A stretch of DNA of 64,000 nt from Alphaproteobacteria bacterium (GTDB taxonomy: Bacteria; Myxococcota_A; UBA796; GCA-2862545). The stretch lies in the NCBI GenBank assembly GCA_020632885.1, contig JACKEQ010000003.1, positions 434,001-498,000 on the forward strand, read 5' to 3'. This document shows, piece after piece, positions 7,399-16,296 of the stretch (the first letter of the stretch is position 1; each line of letters begins with the position of its first letter). The notes beneath the pieces are model-generated. The model did no database searches and had not been told where the DNA came from. It saw only the letters and a program-made list of their open reading frames with translations. Made by a program: the position numbers and the translations under genes.

Positions 7399-9272
7399 CC
7401 CTGATCGCCCTGCTGAGCCTCCTCTCCCCCGCCCACGCCGGCCGCAAGCCGGTCGTCCCGGACGCCGTGGAGGACGCCCTGGCCTACGTGGAGACCGACC
7501 GCGCGAAGGCCATCCAGATCCTCGAGGCCGCGCTGGCCGACGCCAAGCCCAAGACGGCGGGCCTCCTCGAGGTCCACGTGGCGGAGCAGTACCGCCTGTC
7601 CGGCGAAGCCGACACCGCCCGGGAGCACTTCCAGGCGGCCGTCGACAGCGGTGACAAGTCCGCGAAGTCCGCAGGCGAGGTGGGCCTGGTGCTCCTGGCG
7701 TCGTCCGCCGGCGTGGACGCACGCGGCCTGCAGATCCTCGAGAAGGCCGACGAGCGCGCGCTCACGGACACCCAGAACGCCGACCGGCTCCTGCTGCTCG
7801 CGGTGGACGCCGCCCGGCGCGACGACGCGAAGGCCGTCGGGGCCAACACCAAGCGCGCCCTGGCCCTCGCCAAGCTGGACCCCGCGACCGCGGAGCGCAT
7901 CCCGGCCGCGGTCGAGGCCCTCAAGACCGGGAACACCGACGTCGAGGTGACCGGAGGGGCGGAGAAGAGCCTGCTCGACCGGGCCCGGACGTCCCTCGAG
8001 AAGGGCGACCGCCAGCGGGCGGCCGAGCTCGCCCGCCAGGCCCTCGCGGAGGCCGAGGAGGGCTCAGACGACGCGATGGCCGCGAAGTACCTCGAGCGCC
8101 GCGCCACCACCGCGGTGGCTGTGGACCCCAAGCGCATCACCGTGCTCCTGCCCCTCTCCGGCAAGTACGAAGGCGCCGCGAAGCAGGTCCGCGAGGCCTT
8201 CGAGATGGGCTACCAGGCGTCCGGCGGCACACACCAGCTCGTGTTCGTCGACACCGGCGCCACCCCGGAGTCCGCGGTGGCCGCTCTGGAGAAGGCCGTG
8301 CTGGACGAGGGTTCCGTGGCCGTCGTCGGCCCCCTGCTCTCGGACACCACCGAGGTGGTCGTGAAGGCCGCCCAGGCCATGGAGGTCCCGCTCCTCTCGC
8401 TGTCCCAGAGCAACGAGGAGAAGGCGTCCTGGGTGCTCCAGGGCGTGCCGTCCGTGGGCGACCAGACGGCCGCCCTCGTGAAGCACGTCATGGTCCAGGA
8501 GAACATGAAGCGCTTCGCGATCTTCGCGCCCGACACCGCCTACGGCCACCGTGCCGCCGAGTCGTTCCGGGCCAACGTCGAGGAGCGCAAGGGCACCATC
8601 TCCGCCGAGGTCTTCTACGATCCCGAGGCCAACGCGCTGATGCCGTTCGCCGCGAAGCTCGGCAAGAAGGACGACCCCGCCCGGAAGGGCGAGCTCTGGC
8701 GTCTGAAGAAGGCCGCCGAAGATGCAGGCCGCGACCCCGGCACCATCGTCCTGCCCCCGACCATCGACTACGAGGCGATCTTCGTCCCGGACTCCGCCCG
8801 CAAGATCCCGATCGCGTGCGCCGCGCTGGCGTACGAGGAGTTCCCGGTCGGCGAGTTCCGTCCGCGGGCCGGCGAGACCCTCATCCCCCTGCTCGGCCTG
8901 AACGGCTGGAACCAGAAGGGCATCGTGAGCGCCGGTGGGGAGTACGTGCGCAACAGCCGCTTCACCGACGCCTGGCTCCCCTCCGACAGCGCGGCGTTCG
9001 CGGCGCAGTACAAGGAGAAGACCGGCCGCACACCCACGTCGCTGGAGGCCGTCACGGTCGACGCGGGCCGTCTCCTGGGCGCCGCGAGCCGCATCGGGGG
9101 CGCCGACCGAGCCGCCTTCCGCGACGCCCTGAAGGGGGCGAAGGTCTCGGGTTCCACCACCGGTCTCACAGGCCTGCAGGAGGGCCGGCCGGACACCCCG
9201 ATCGCCATCCTCACCATCACGAAGGAGGGCATCCAACCCCTGGGTGGCTCCGAAGAGACCCCCACCCCCTGA
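7395..9272 (+). CDS. LpoA/penicillin-binding-protein-activator-like protein with TPRs
   Basis: A 625-residue exported protein. It has a short signal peptide (MTLIALLSLLSPAHA), an N-terminal helical TPR-like region to about residue 240, then a periplasmic-binding-protein type I fold opening with RITVLLPLSGKYEG. The pattern of VVGPLLSDTTEVV, RFAIFAPDTAYG and DYEAIFVPDSA is that of the LivK/LpoA family. In gamma-proteobacteria LpoA activates penicillin-binding protein 1A from the outer membrane, but here there is no lipobox cysteine, so a soluble periplasmic form is likely. The start overlaps the dnaJ stop by four bases. An amino-acid-type ligand-binding role remains an alternative. Confidence 0.8.
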   Translation: MTLIALLSLLSPAHAGRKPVVPDAVEDALAYVETDRAKAIQILEAALADAKPKTAGLLEVHVAEQYRLSGEADTAREHFQAAVDSGDKSAKSAGEVGLVLLASSAGVDARGLQILEKADERALTDTQNADRLLLLAVDAARRDDAKAVGANTKRALALAKLDPATAERIPAAVEALKTGNTDVEVTGGAEKSLLDRARTSLEKGDRQRAAELARQALAEAEEGSDDAMAAKYLERRATTAVAVDPKRITVLLPLSGKYEGAAKQVREAFEMGYQASGGTHQLVFVDTGATPESAVAALEKAVLDEGSVAVVGPLLSDTTEVVVKAAQAMEVPLLSLSQSNEEKASWVLQGVPSVGDQTAALVKHVMVQENMKRFAIFAPDTAYGHRAAESFRANVEERKGTISAEVFYDPEANALMPFAAKLGKKDDPARKGELWRLKKAAEDAGRDPGTIVLPPTIDYEAIFVPDSARKIPIACAALAYEEFPVGEFRPRAGETLIPLLGLNGWNQKGIVSAGGEYVRNSRFTDAWLPSDSAAFAAQYKEKTGRTPTSLEAVTVDAGRLLGAASRIGGADRAAFRDALKGAKVSGSTTGLTGLQEGRPDTPIAILTITKEGIQPLGGSEETPTP

Positions 9273-9291
9273 CGACGCGTGACGTGACGCG

Positions 9292-9307
9292 ACCCACCGG
9301 GGTGGGT
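9292..9307 (+). terminator. Perfect GC-rich hairpin before thiL
   Basis: Two 7-base arms (ACCCACC and GGTGGGT) separated by two bases lie between the LpoA-like stop and the thiL start. There is no following T-run, so a classical intrinsic terminator is unlikely. It could be a pause or attenuation hairpin, or chance in GC-rich DNA. Confidence 0.25.
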
Positions 9308-9333
9308 AAGATGGCCGGACCGGAGGCACGGAG

Positions 9334-10266
9334 CTGGAACCCCCCTCTCCCGACGCCCCCCGACCATCGGAGGGGGCCGAAGCGAACATCATCGACCGCC
9401 TGGAGCGCTCGACGCGCGGATCCGCCCGCGCCGAGCCGCCAGAGATCGGGATCGGAGATGACGCCACGGTGTTGCCGGACGGTACGGTGTGGTCGATGGA
9501 CGTCCTCGTCGAGGGCGTGCACTTCGACGCCCGTCTCGCGCCCGAGGACGTCGGCTACAAGGCCGTCGCGGTGTCGGTGAGCGACGTCGCCGCCATGGGG
9601 GCCCTGCCCTGCTGGGTGCTGCTCGGGGTCTCCGTCCCTGCGGACGACGCCTTCGTCGAGGGGCTCACGGCCGGCGTCGCCGAAGCCTGCAGGCACTTCG
9701 GGGTCGCCCTCGCGGGCGGCGACACCACACGGAGCCCCGGGGCGCGCGTGATCACGGGTGTCGTGGGAGGGCGGTGCGCAGCCAGACCCCTCCTGCGGTC
9801 CGGAGGCCGGCCGGGCGACGACGTCTGGGTCTCAGGCGCTCTGGGGGCGGCGGGAGCCGGCTGGTCACGCAGCACGCCGCCCGACTGGGCCCTGGCGGCC
9901 CTGAGGCGGCCGGAGCCTCCCGTGGAGCTCGCGGTCACCCTCGCACGCGAGGGGCTGGCCACGGCCGCCATGGACCTGTCGGACGGGCTGGCCACCGACC
10001 TGGCGAGGCTCTGTCGGGCGTCCGGATGCGGCGCGGAGATCGACTCCGCCGCCCTCCCCCGCCCCCACGACGTCAGCGTGCGCGAGGCCACCCGCGGCGG
10101 GGAGGACTACCAGCTGCTCTTCACGGCCTCCCCGGCCCACCGGACGCGCATCGCCGCCCTCGGTGACGTCACGCGCATCGGGCAGCTCACCGCGGGCCCG
10201 GCCGTTTGGCTGGACGGCGGCGACTGGCCTACCGTGCTGTTCGCGCACTTCGGGGGCGCACGATGA
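9334..10266 (+). CDS. thiL: Thiamine-monophosphate kinase, probable CTG start
   Basis: ThiL phosphorylates thiamine monophosphate to thiamine diphosphate. Diagnostic motifs are GIGDDA (Mg/ATP binding), DALVEG-like MDVLVEGVHFD, AGGDTTRSP, and MDLSDGLATDL. The only ATG/GTG/TTG candidate in frame is GTG at 9469, which would delete GIGDDA and the preceding helix (NIIDRLERS). The frame is open back to a stop at 9307-9309. Within it, CTG at 9334 has GGAGG (9322-9326) seven bases upstream, giving a 310-residue protein of normal length. I therefore place the start there, with reservation; ATC at 9388 is a weaker option. The stop forms ATGA with the CNNM gene. Confidence 0.85.
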   Translation: MEPPSPDAPRPSEGAEANIIDRLERSTRGSARAEPPEIGIGDDATVLPDGTVWSMDVLVEGVHFDARLAPEDVGYKAVAVSVSDVAAMGALPCWVLLGVSVPADDAFVEGLTAGVAEACRHFGVALAGGDTTRSPGARVITGVVGGRCAARPLLRSGGRPGDDVWVSGALGAAGAGWSRSTPPDWALAALRRPEPPVELAVTLAREGLATAAMDLSDGLATDLARLCRASGCGAEIDSAALPRPHDVSVREATRGGEDYQLLFTASPAHRTRIAALGDVTRIGQLTAGPAVWLDGGDWPTVLFAHFGGAR

Positions 10267-11561
10267 TCCTCGCCTCCGGCGGCGGTCTCGAGATCGACCC
10301 CAACGCGCCGCTGCTCCCCACCATGGCCCTCGTGGTCTTCCTCCTCGGGTGCTCGTTCTTCTTCAGTGGCACCGAGACCGCCCTGTTCAGCCTCCAGGCG
10401 ATCGACCGCCAGCAGCTCGTCGCGTCGGGCCGGATGGGCGCGCTGGTCGGAAAGCTCCTCGGACGCCGCGCGGCCACGCTCACCACGATCCTGATGGGCA
10501 ACGAGCTGGCGAACATCGCGCTCGCGGCCACCACGGCGGCCCTCATCCTCCGGTTCGCGCCCGAGTACCCCTGGCTCAACGTCGTCGTGCTCACGCCCGT
10601 CCTCGTGCTCGTGAGCGAGATCACCCCGAAGTTCACGGCCATCCGCACGAACCGGGCCTGGTCGCTCGCGGCGGCCGGGCCCCTCTCGCTGTTCCTGTTC
10701 GTGATCAGCCCGGTCCGGTGGGTGTTCGAGCGCCTGGTCATCGCCATCGCCCGTCTGTTCCGCGCCGATCCCGTCGCCATGACCGAAGGGCTCGAGGAAG
10801 CCGAGCTCATGGTCCTGGTCGATCGTGGCGCAGCCGCCGGCGAGCTCGGCGAGGGGGAGCGGGAGCTCATCGAGAACGTCTTCGAGCTCGACGACGTGAC
10901 CATCGACCGCGTCATGACCCCGCGTCCCGACATCTTCGCGGTGCCCATCGACATCGACTGGGACACGCTGATCGCGACCTGCGCCGAGAACCGGAAGTCC
11001 CGGGTGCCCGTCTACGAGTCGTCCGTCGACGACGTGGCCGGGATCCTGCTCGTGAAGGACCTCCTCCGGCTGCGCGACCGCCCGGACCTCCGCACCCGTC
11101 CGGGCTGGTTGCGCGGCATGCTTCGCCGCCCCATCGTCGTCCCCACGAGCAAGCCCGCGGACTCGATGTTCCGCGAGTTCGTCCAACGCAAGCACCACAT
11201 GGCCATCGTCATCGACGAGCACGGCACGCTGGTCGGGCTCGTCACCCTCGACGATCTCGTGCGCGAGCTGCTGGGCATCGCGGACGCCTCGACCGAGGAC
11301 TCCGAGATCACGAACCTCCGGCCCGACACCCTCACCGTGCGGGCGTCCATCGATCTCGAGGACTTCCAGGAGGAGACCGGCATCGAGCTGCCCGAGGGCG
11401 AGTACCACACGGTCGGCGGCTTCGTGTTCCACTGCTTCGGGCGCCTGCCGAACCCCGGAGAGGCCGTGGACGCCTGCGGCATGCGGTTCCTCGTGAAGCG
11501 GATGGACGGTCGGCGCATCTCGGAGGTCGAGATCTCGCACCTGCGGCAGGCGGCAGGATGA
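10263..11561 (+). CDS. CNNM/CorC (HlyC) family membrane protein, first of a pair
   Basis: A 432-residue protein with an N-terminal DUF21/CNNM membrane domain of about four transmembrane helices. The first includes FFFSGTETALFSL, and the SGxE(T/M)A motif is the family hallmark. A pair of CBS domains follows (DRVMTPRPDIFAVPID and the IVVPTSKPADS region), then a C-terminal CorC_HlyC domain with GEYHTVGGFV. The family is linked to Mg2+/Co2+ export or membrane resistance, and CBS domains usually bind adenine nucleotides. The start is in ATGA overlap with thiL and the stop is in ATGA overlap with its paralogue, so all three are coupled. Confidence 0.9.
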   Translation: MILASGGGLEIDPNAPLLPTMALVVFLLGCSFFFSGTETALFSLQAIDRQQLVASGRMGALVGKLLGRRAATLTTILMGNELANIALAATTAALILRFAPEYPWLNVVVLTPVLVLVSEITPKFTAIRTNRAWSLAAAGPLSLFLFVISPVRWVFERLVIAIARLFRADPVAMTEGLEEAELMVLVDRGAAAGELGEGERELIENVFELDDVTIDRVMTPRPDIFAVPIDIDWDTLIATCAENRKSRVPVYESSVDDVAGILLVKDLLRLRDRPDLRTRPGWLRGMLRRPIVVPTSKPADSMFREFVQRKHHMAIVIDEHGTLVGLVTLDDLVRELLGIADASTEDSEITNLRPDTLTVRASIDLEDFQEETGIELPEGEYHTVGGFVFHCFGRLPNPGEAVDACGMRFLVKRMDGRRISEVEISHLRQAAG

Positions 11562-12778
11562 ACGTCTGGCTCGCCATCGGCCTCGCCACGGTCGGCATCG
11601 CCCTCGTCGCGCAGGGCTTCTTCAGCGGCTCCGAGATGGCGTTCGTCTCCGCCAACCGCGCGCGCCTCGAGGCCATGAAGGCCGAAGGCAACCGCGGTGC
11701 CGCCCGGGCCCTCGAGATGCTCGAGCGCGAAGACCAGCTGCTCGGCACCTGTCTCATCGGGACGAACGTCTCGCTGATCACGGGCGCTACGGTCGTGTCC
11801 GGGATGGTGCTCTCCCGCGGGGGCTCGGAGCTCCTGGCGACCTTCGCGCTCGCGCCGTTCGCGCTCCTGCTCGGCGAGGCCGTCCCGAAGACCGTCTACC
11901 AGCACCACGCGAACACCCTGGCCCCGATCCTGTCGGGTCCGCTGCGGGTCGCACAGGTGCTGTTCACGCCCATGCTCTGGGTCGTGGGCGCCTGGGCGAA
12001 GCTCCTCGGGGGCGCGCTGGACCGCGAGTCCCATCCGTCACGGCAGGAGCTCGTGATGCTCCTCGACGCCGATCAGGGCAGCGACATCAAGCCCCGCGAG
12101 CGTCGGATCATCCGCCGGGTGCTCGGCCTCGACGACCTCACCGTCGAGGACGCCATGACCCCCCTCGTGGACGTCCGGGCCGTGTCGCGCGACGCCCCCA
12201 TCGAAGACGCGGTCGCCCAGATCCTGAAGCACGGCCACTCGCGCCTCCTCGTCTACAGCGACCGGGTCGACAACATCATCGGCGTCATCGACCACGCAGC
12301 CCTCCTCTTCGGCGCCGAGCCCGGCCAGTCCGTCGCGGACCGCATGGAGATCCTCGAGACCTACACGCCCGAGGTGAAGTCCGCCCGCGAGCTGCTCGAC
12401 GAGATGCGCGCGTCCGGCGAGGAGCTCCGCGTGGTGGTCGACGAATACGGCGGCGTCGTGGGGATGGTGACCCTCGAGGACCTGCTGGAGGAGCTCTTCG
12501 GCGAGATCCACGACGAGCGGGACGTCCTCGAGCCCTCCATCCGGCAGATCGGCGAGCGCGAGTGGCGGATCCCCGCGCGCACCGAGCTCGAAGCCGTGGA
12601 GCGTGCGATCGGCCGCAAGCTCCCGGAGGGCGCCTACGAGACGGTCGCCGGACTGATCCTCGACCACACCGGCCGCATCCCGGCCCCCGACGAGACCGTG
12701 GTCATCGACGACATGCGGCTCACCATCGAGCAGGGCAACGCGCGCGCCGTGCTCCAGGTGCGCCTCACGCTGCCCTGA
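11558..12778 (+). CDS. CNNM/CorC (HlyC) family membrane protein, second of a pair
   Basis: A 406-residue paralogue of the preceding gene. The membrane domain starts immediately and shows FFSGSEMAFVSANRARL; CBS-domain segments include DAMTPLVDVRAVSRD and VVDEYGGVVGMVTLEDLLEE; the C terminus is a CorC_HlyC domain with GAYETVAGLIL. Adjacent CNNM pairs are common and may form heterodimers, which is inference here. It is probably the last gene of the thiL run, as the next gene (FHA protein) converges nine bases downstream with no hairpin between. Confidence 0.9.
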   Translation: MNVWLAIGLATVGIALVAQGFFSGSEMAFVSANRARLEAMKAEGNRGAARALEMLEREDQLLGTCLIGTNVSLITGATVVSGMVLSRGGSELLATFALAPFALLLGEAVPKTVYQHHANTLAPILSGPLRVAQVLFTPMLWVVGAWAKLLGGALDRESHPSRQELVMLLDADQGSDIKPRERRIIRRVLGLDDLTVEDAMTPLVDVRAVSRDAPIEDAVAQILKHGHSRLLVYSDRVDNIIGVIDHAALLFGAEPGQSVADRMEILETYTPEVKSARELLDEMRASGEELRVVVDEYGGVVGMVTLEDLLEELFGEIHDERDVLEPSIRQIGEREWRIPARTELEAVERAIGRKLPEGAYETVAGLILDHTGRIPAPDETVVIDDMRLTIEQGNARAVLQVRLTLP

Positions 12779-12786
12779 CGCTCACG

Positions 12787-13743
12787 TCAGTCGACCCGCA
12801 CGCCGCGAAGGCGCACCCGCAACGCCCGCCGGCGCTTCTCGATGAACCACGGATCGAAGCCCGCCTTCTGGAGCTCCTTGCGGAGCCGGTAGACGAGCAC
12901 GTGGAGGTTGTTGGCGTCGCTCGGACCGCCCTTCCCCCATACGCCCACGCTCACCTCGTCGTCGGACGCCCAGCCCGCGTCGGACGCGTCCATGCCGTCG
13001 TCCAGGTCCGCCGTGAGCTTCCGCGCCAGCATGTAGAGCAGGATGGCGCGGTTCTCGGCGTCCACACGGTAGACGAGCCCCACCGACGTGTCCTCGAGGG
13101 TGGCCTCCGGCCCCGTGACGCCGTTGAGCGTGACCCGCAGGGCGTAGGGGTAGCGATCCTCCTCCGGCTCCACCGTGGGCGCGTGGGTGGGCGGCACGGA
13201 CACCACGCGGAGGTGGTGGCCGGCGATCTCGAACACCTGCCCGTGGTGCAGGGCGATGGCGGAGTCCTCGGTGGCGAGCACGACCTCACCGTCCTGCTCC
13301 ACGAGGAGGGTGGCGGCGCGGGGCGGCGCATCGGGGATGCGCAGATCGCACTGGGCCCCGCTTCCGATGTCGAAGCGGTCCGACCGCAGCGGGATCCGCA
13401 CGCCGGCGTCGATCTGCTCCAGGAGCAGCGCGATGGCCGGTGTGGCGCGCGGGGACGTCCGCAACCGGATCTGCGTCGTGGGCCCCAGAGAGACGACGTC
13501 GCCCTCCTCGATGCGCCCGAGCCCGCGGATCCGCTCGCCGTTCAGCAGCGTCCCGTTGCGGCTCCCCATGTCGCGCACGTGCAGCGCGCCGTTCTCGAGC
13601 CAGACGGCCGCGTGGTGCCACGACACCTGATCGTCGGAGACGACGAGATCGTTGCTCGGGGCCCGGCCGATGAGCACGGGGCTGTCGGACAGCGGGAAGG
13701 CGTAGGGCGCGCAGCCCTGCTGCGTGAGCTCGAGTGTGTGCAT
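12787..13743 (-). CDS. FHA-domain protein with C-terminal winged-helix-like region
   Basis: A 318-residue protein. Residues about 20-95 form a forkhead-associated phosphothreonine-binding domain: GR at 26-27, SND at 30-32, S41 and H44, and RNGT in MGSRNGTLLNG. A second, less conserved beta-rich segment follows (RFDIGSGAQCDLRIPDAPP), which may be another FHA-like fold. The C-terminal 120 residues end in NNLHVLVYRLRKELQKAG and a basic strand (KRRRALRVRLRG), which resembles the OmpR/SARP-type winged helix. This suggests a transcription factor gated by Ser/Thr phosphorylation, perhaps by kinases such as the one at 43404. Function is inferred. Confidence 0.75.
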   Translation of the reverse strand: MHTLELTQQGCAPYAFPLSDSPVLIGRAPSNDLVVSDDQVSWHHAAVWLENGALHVRDMGSRNGTLLNGERIRGLGRIEEGDVVSLGPTTQIRLRTSPRATPAIALLLEQIDAGVRIPLRSDRFDIGSGAQCDLRIPDAPPRAATLLVEQDGEVVLATEDSAIALHHGQVFEIAGHHLRVVSVPPTHAPTVEPEEDRYPYALRVTLNGVTGPEATLEDTSVGLVYRVDAENRAILLYMLARKLTADLDDGMDASDAGWASDDEVSVGVWGKGGPSDANNLHVLVYRLRKELQKAGFDPWFIEKRRRALRVRLRGVRVD

Positions 13744-13774
13744 GAGGATTCACCGTGTTGGGGCTGGTGGTGCT

Positions 13775-14296
13775 TCAGAGGCGGCGCTTGGTGGTCGCGA
13801 GGGTGTCGACCTCCTCCTCCGTGAAGGAGGGACCGGACGTGGTCTGCGCGGGCGCAGGTGCGTCGGGATCGGGGAGCTCCAGCGCGTGCACCAGGAGGAC
13901 CTCGAGACCGCGGTCGAACAACGGGAGGCGATCCTCCCGCTTGCCCCGCGTCCGGACCCAGATCCACCGGTCCTCGAGCGCAGGCTCGCGGTAGAGCCGG
14001 TGGGTGTCGGAGGTGTCGCGGAGCTTGAAGTCGATGGTGACCTCCTCCTCGCCCGACGGCACGAAGCGCAGGTCCAACGCACCACGACGGAACACCACGC
14101 CCCCCTCCTGGAGGCGGGTCTCGAGGAAGGGCAGCTGGCCCCCCAGCTCCACCAGGCTCTCGAAGAGCTCCTGGCGTGCCTTGTGCGCCGCGGCGGCCTT
14201 CGCCTCGCGCGCCCGCTCCTCCGAGGAGCGCGCGTTCTGCTCGCGCTCCACGGCGGCGCGCAGCCTCGCCGCCAGGTCGGAACCCTTCGCCGCCAT
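13775..14296 (-). CDS. Unknown protein with N-terminal coiled coil
   Basis: A 173-residue protein of no family I recognise. Residues 5-55 are Ala/Arg/Glu-rich helix likely to be coiled coil (EREQNARSSEERAREAKAA). The middle is beta-rich with alternating hydrophobic and charged residues (LDLRFVPSGEEEVTIDFKL), and the tail is acidic and Pro-rich. It lies 31 bases upstream of the FHA gene on the same strand, so they probably share a transcript, and it is divergent from the DnaK-like gene. It may be a partner of the FHA protein. Confidence 0.6.
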   Translation of the reverse strand: MAAKGSDLAARLRAAVEREQNARSSEERAREAKAAAAHKARQELFESLVELGGQLPFLETRLQEGGVVFRRGALDLRFVPSGEEEVTIDFKLRDTSDTHRLYREPALEDRWIWVRTRGKREDRLPLFDRGLEVLLVHALELPDPDAPAPAQTTSGPSFTEEEVDTLATTKRRL

Positions 14297-14387
14297 CTCC
14301 TGTTCCCCCGTCGAACAACCCGGACATGCCCGGGCTCCGCCCCACCTAACCCGAACGCGGCGTCTCCCGGGAGTTCGCCCGGTCGCA

Positions 14388-14417
14388 TTGACCTGCGCGG
14401 AACGGGTGTGCTATCTC
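14388..14417 (+). promoter_or_regulatory. Candidate sigma-70 promoter for the DnaK-like gene
   Basis: TTGACC at 14388-14393 and TATCTC at 14412-14417 are separated by 18 bases, 55 bases before the start codon at 14473. The -35 hexamer is a good match and the -10 is fair. It lies in the divergent gap between the coiled-coil gene and the DnaK-like gene. Confidence 0.4.
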
Positions 14418-14472
14418 CGTCCGCGACTCTGGGTCGACGAAGGCCCGCAGCCAGCAACGAGGCGTCCGCAGA

Positions 14473-16293
14473 ATGGGCAGAGCGATCGGGATCGACCTCG
14501 GCACCACGAACTCGTGTGCCGCGTTCGTCGAGAACGGAAAGCCAACGGTCATCACGTACCGCGACGGGTCCCGCACGATTCCGTCCATGTTCGCGATCGA
14601 CAAGAAGGGCAACCGGCTCGTGGGCAACGAAGCCCGCGACCAGCAGGCCCTGAACCCCCAGAACACCATCGCTGCCTCCAAGCGCCTGATCGGCCGATCC
14701 TTCGGTTCCAGCGCCATGGAGAAGATGCAGCAGGTCTTCACCTACGAGCTCGTCGAAGGCGAGTCCTCCGAGGTGTTGATCAAGGTCGCCGACCAGGTGT
14801 TCACCCTGGAGCAGATCTCCGCCGCCATCCTCCGCCGCATCAAGGATCAGGCGGAGGACGCGCTGGACGACGAGGTCGACCAGGCCGTCATCACCGTTCC
14901 GGCGTACTTCAACGACCGTCAGCGTCAGGCCGTGCGCTCCGCGGGCAAGCTCGCGGGCCTGAAGGTGCTCCGGGTGCTCAACGAGCCCACCGCGGCGGCC
15001 CTCGCCTACGGCCTGGGGCGCACGCTCAACCAGCGCGTGGCGATCTACGATCTGGGTGGCGGCACGTTCGACATCTCGATCATCGACATCAAGGACAAGA
15101 TCTTCGAGGTCATCGCCACGGGCGGCGACACGTTCCTCGGCGGCGTCGACTTCGACGATCGGCTGATGCAGTTCGTGCTCCAGACCTTCGTGGACGACAC
15201 GGACATCGACGTCTCCTACGACCGCACGGCCGTCACCCGGATCCGGGACGCCTCCGAGCAGGCGAAGATCCGCCTGTCGGACGAGCAGGAGACCCGGATC
15301 CAGCTCAAGCACATCTGCGACGACGACGACGGCAACGCCCTCGACCTCGACATGACGATCACGCGGGCGAAGCTCGAAGAGCTCACGACCGACCTGATCG
15401 ATCGCTCCATCGCGACCTGCGAGCGCATCCTGCTCGAGGCGGGCACCTCCCGCGAGGGCGTCGACGAGATCCTCCTCGTCGGTGGTCAGTCCCGGATGCC
15501 CCTCGTCCGCAAGAAGCTCCAGGACTTCATCGGCAAGCCGCCCAGCCAGAAGGTCCACCCGGACGAGGCGGTCGGCATCGGCGCGGCGATCATGGCGCAC
15601 AGCCTGTCGTCCAAGGCCGGCCCGCAGGACATGACGCTCCTCGACGTGCTCCCGATGGCGATCGGCCTGAACAAGGTCGACGGCTCGATGCACGTCCTGT
15701 TCGCCAAGAACCAGCCGCTCCCGGACTACAAGACCCGCACGCTGACCACGAGCAAGGACAACCAGCGCTCGATCATGCTGCGGATCTACCAGGGCGAGTC
15801 CAAGTACGTCGCCGAGAACGAGCTCCTCGGCACGTTCGTGTTCTCCGGTCTGCGCGAGGCCCCCAAGGGCAAGGTGAAGATCGAGGTCACCTTCCACATC
15901 GACTCGGAAGGCATCCTCAACCTCACCGCCCGCGACCTCGACACCGGCCAGCTCGTCGAGTCCCGCCTGAAGCTGGGCAAGGACCCCGACGCGCCGCCGC
16001 GGCCGACCCAGCAGAAGAAGAAGATCAAGAAGAAGAAGGAGGACGAAGCCCCCGAGGCCCCGCCCCCCTCCCTCAACATGCCCAACGCCTCGCTGTCCGC
16101 GAAGCCCAGCATCGCCAAGCCGGCGGCCCCGGAGCAGGAAGACGCTCCGATGCCGATCTCGCCCACCACCGCCAAGGGTCCGGCTGCGCCGCCCAAGGCC
16201 ACCGCGGACGACGGTCCCGCGGATCCCCCGGCCGCACCGGTCGGGTTCTTCGGGCGCATCATGGCCTTCTTCAAGGGTCTCTTCGGAGGCTGA
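14473..16293 (+). CDS. Hsp70/DnaK-like chaperone with atypical C terminus
   Basis: A 606-residue Hsp70 family protein. The ATPase domain is intact: IGIDLGTTNSC near the N terminus, the phosphate-2 loop IYDLGGGTFDIS, and the adenosine motif LLVGGQSRMP. The substrate-binding beta domain is recognisable up to about residue 505 (NLTARDLDTGQLVESRL). The helical lid is missing; instead there is a Lys-rich stretch (QKKKIKKKKED), a Pro/Ala-rich linker, and a hydrophobic amphipathic tail (GFFGRIMAFFKGLFGG). It is therefore a specialised paralogue, not the main DnaK. The tail may bind a membrane or a partner. The TrmJ-like gene starts three bases after its stop. Confidence 0.88.
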   Translation: MGRAIGIDLGTTNSCAAFVENGKPTVITYRDGSRTIPSMFAIDKKGNRLVGNEARDQQALNPQNTIAASKRLIGRSFGSSAMEKMQQVFTYELVEGESSEVLIKVADQVFTLEQISAAILRRIKDQAEDALDDEVDQAVITVPAYFNDRQRQAVRSAGKLAGLKVLRVLNEPTAAALAYGLGRTLNQRVAIYDLGGGTFDISIIDIKDKIFEVIATGGDTFLGGVDFDDRLMQFVLQTFVDDTDIDVSYDRTAVTRIRDASEQAKIRLSDEQETRIQLKHICDDDDGNALDLDMTITRAKLEELTTDLIDRSIATCERILLEAGTSREGVDEILLVGGQSRMPLVRKKLQDFIGKPPSQKVHPDEAVGIGAAIMAHSLSSKAGPQDMTLLDVLPMAIGLNKVDGSMHVLFAKNQPLPDYKTRTLTTSKDNQRSIMLRIYQGESKYVAENELLGTFVFSGLREAPKGKVKIEVTFHIDSEGILNLTARDLDTGQLVESRLKLGKDPDAPPRPTQQKKKIKKKKEDEAPEAPPPSLNMPNASLSAKPSIAKPAAPEQEDAPMPISPTTAKGPAAPPKATADDGPADPPAAPVGFFGRIMAFFKGLFGG

Positions 16294-16296
16294 CCC

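Noticed and set aside
9469..10266. thiL starting at GTG 9469
   Set aside because: This would remove the conserved GIGDDA ATP/Mg motif and the preceding helix, which are present in frame upstream.
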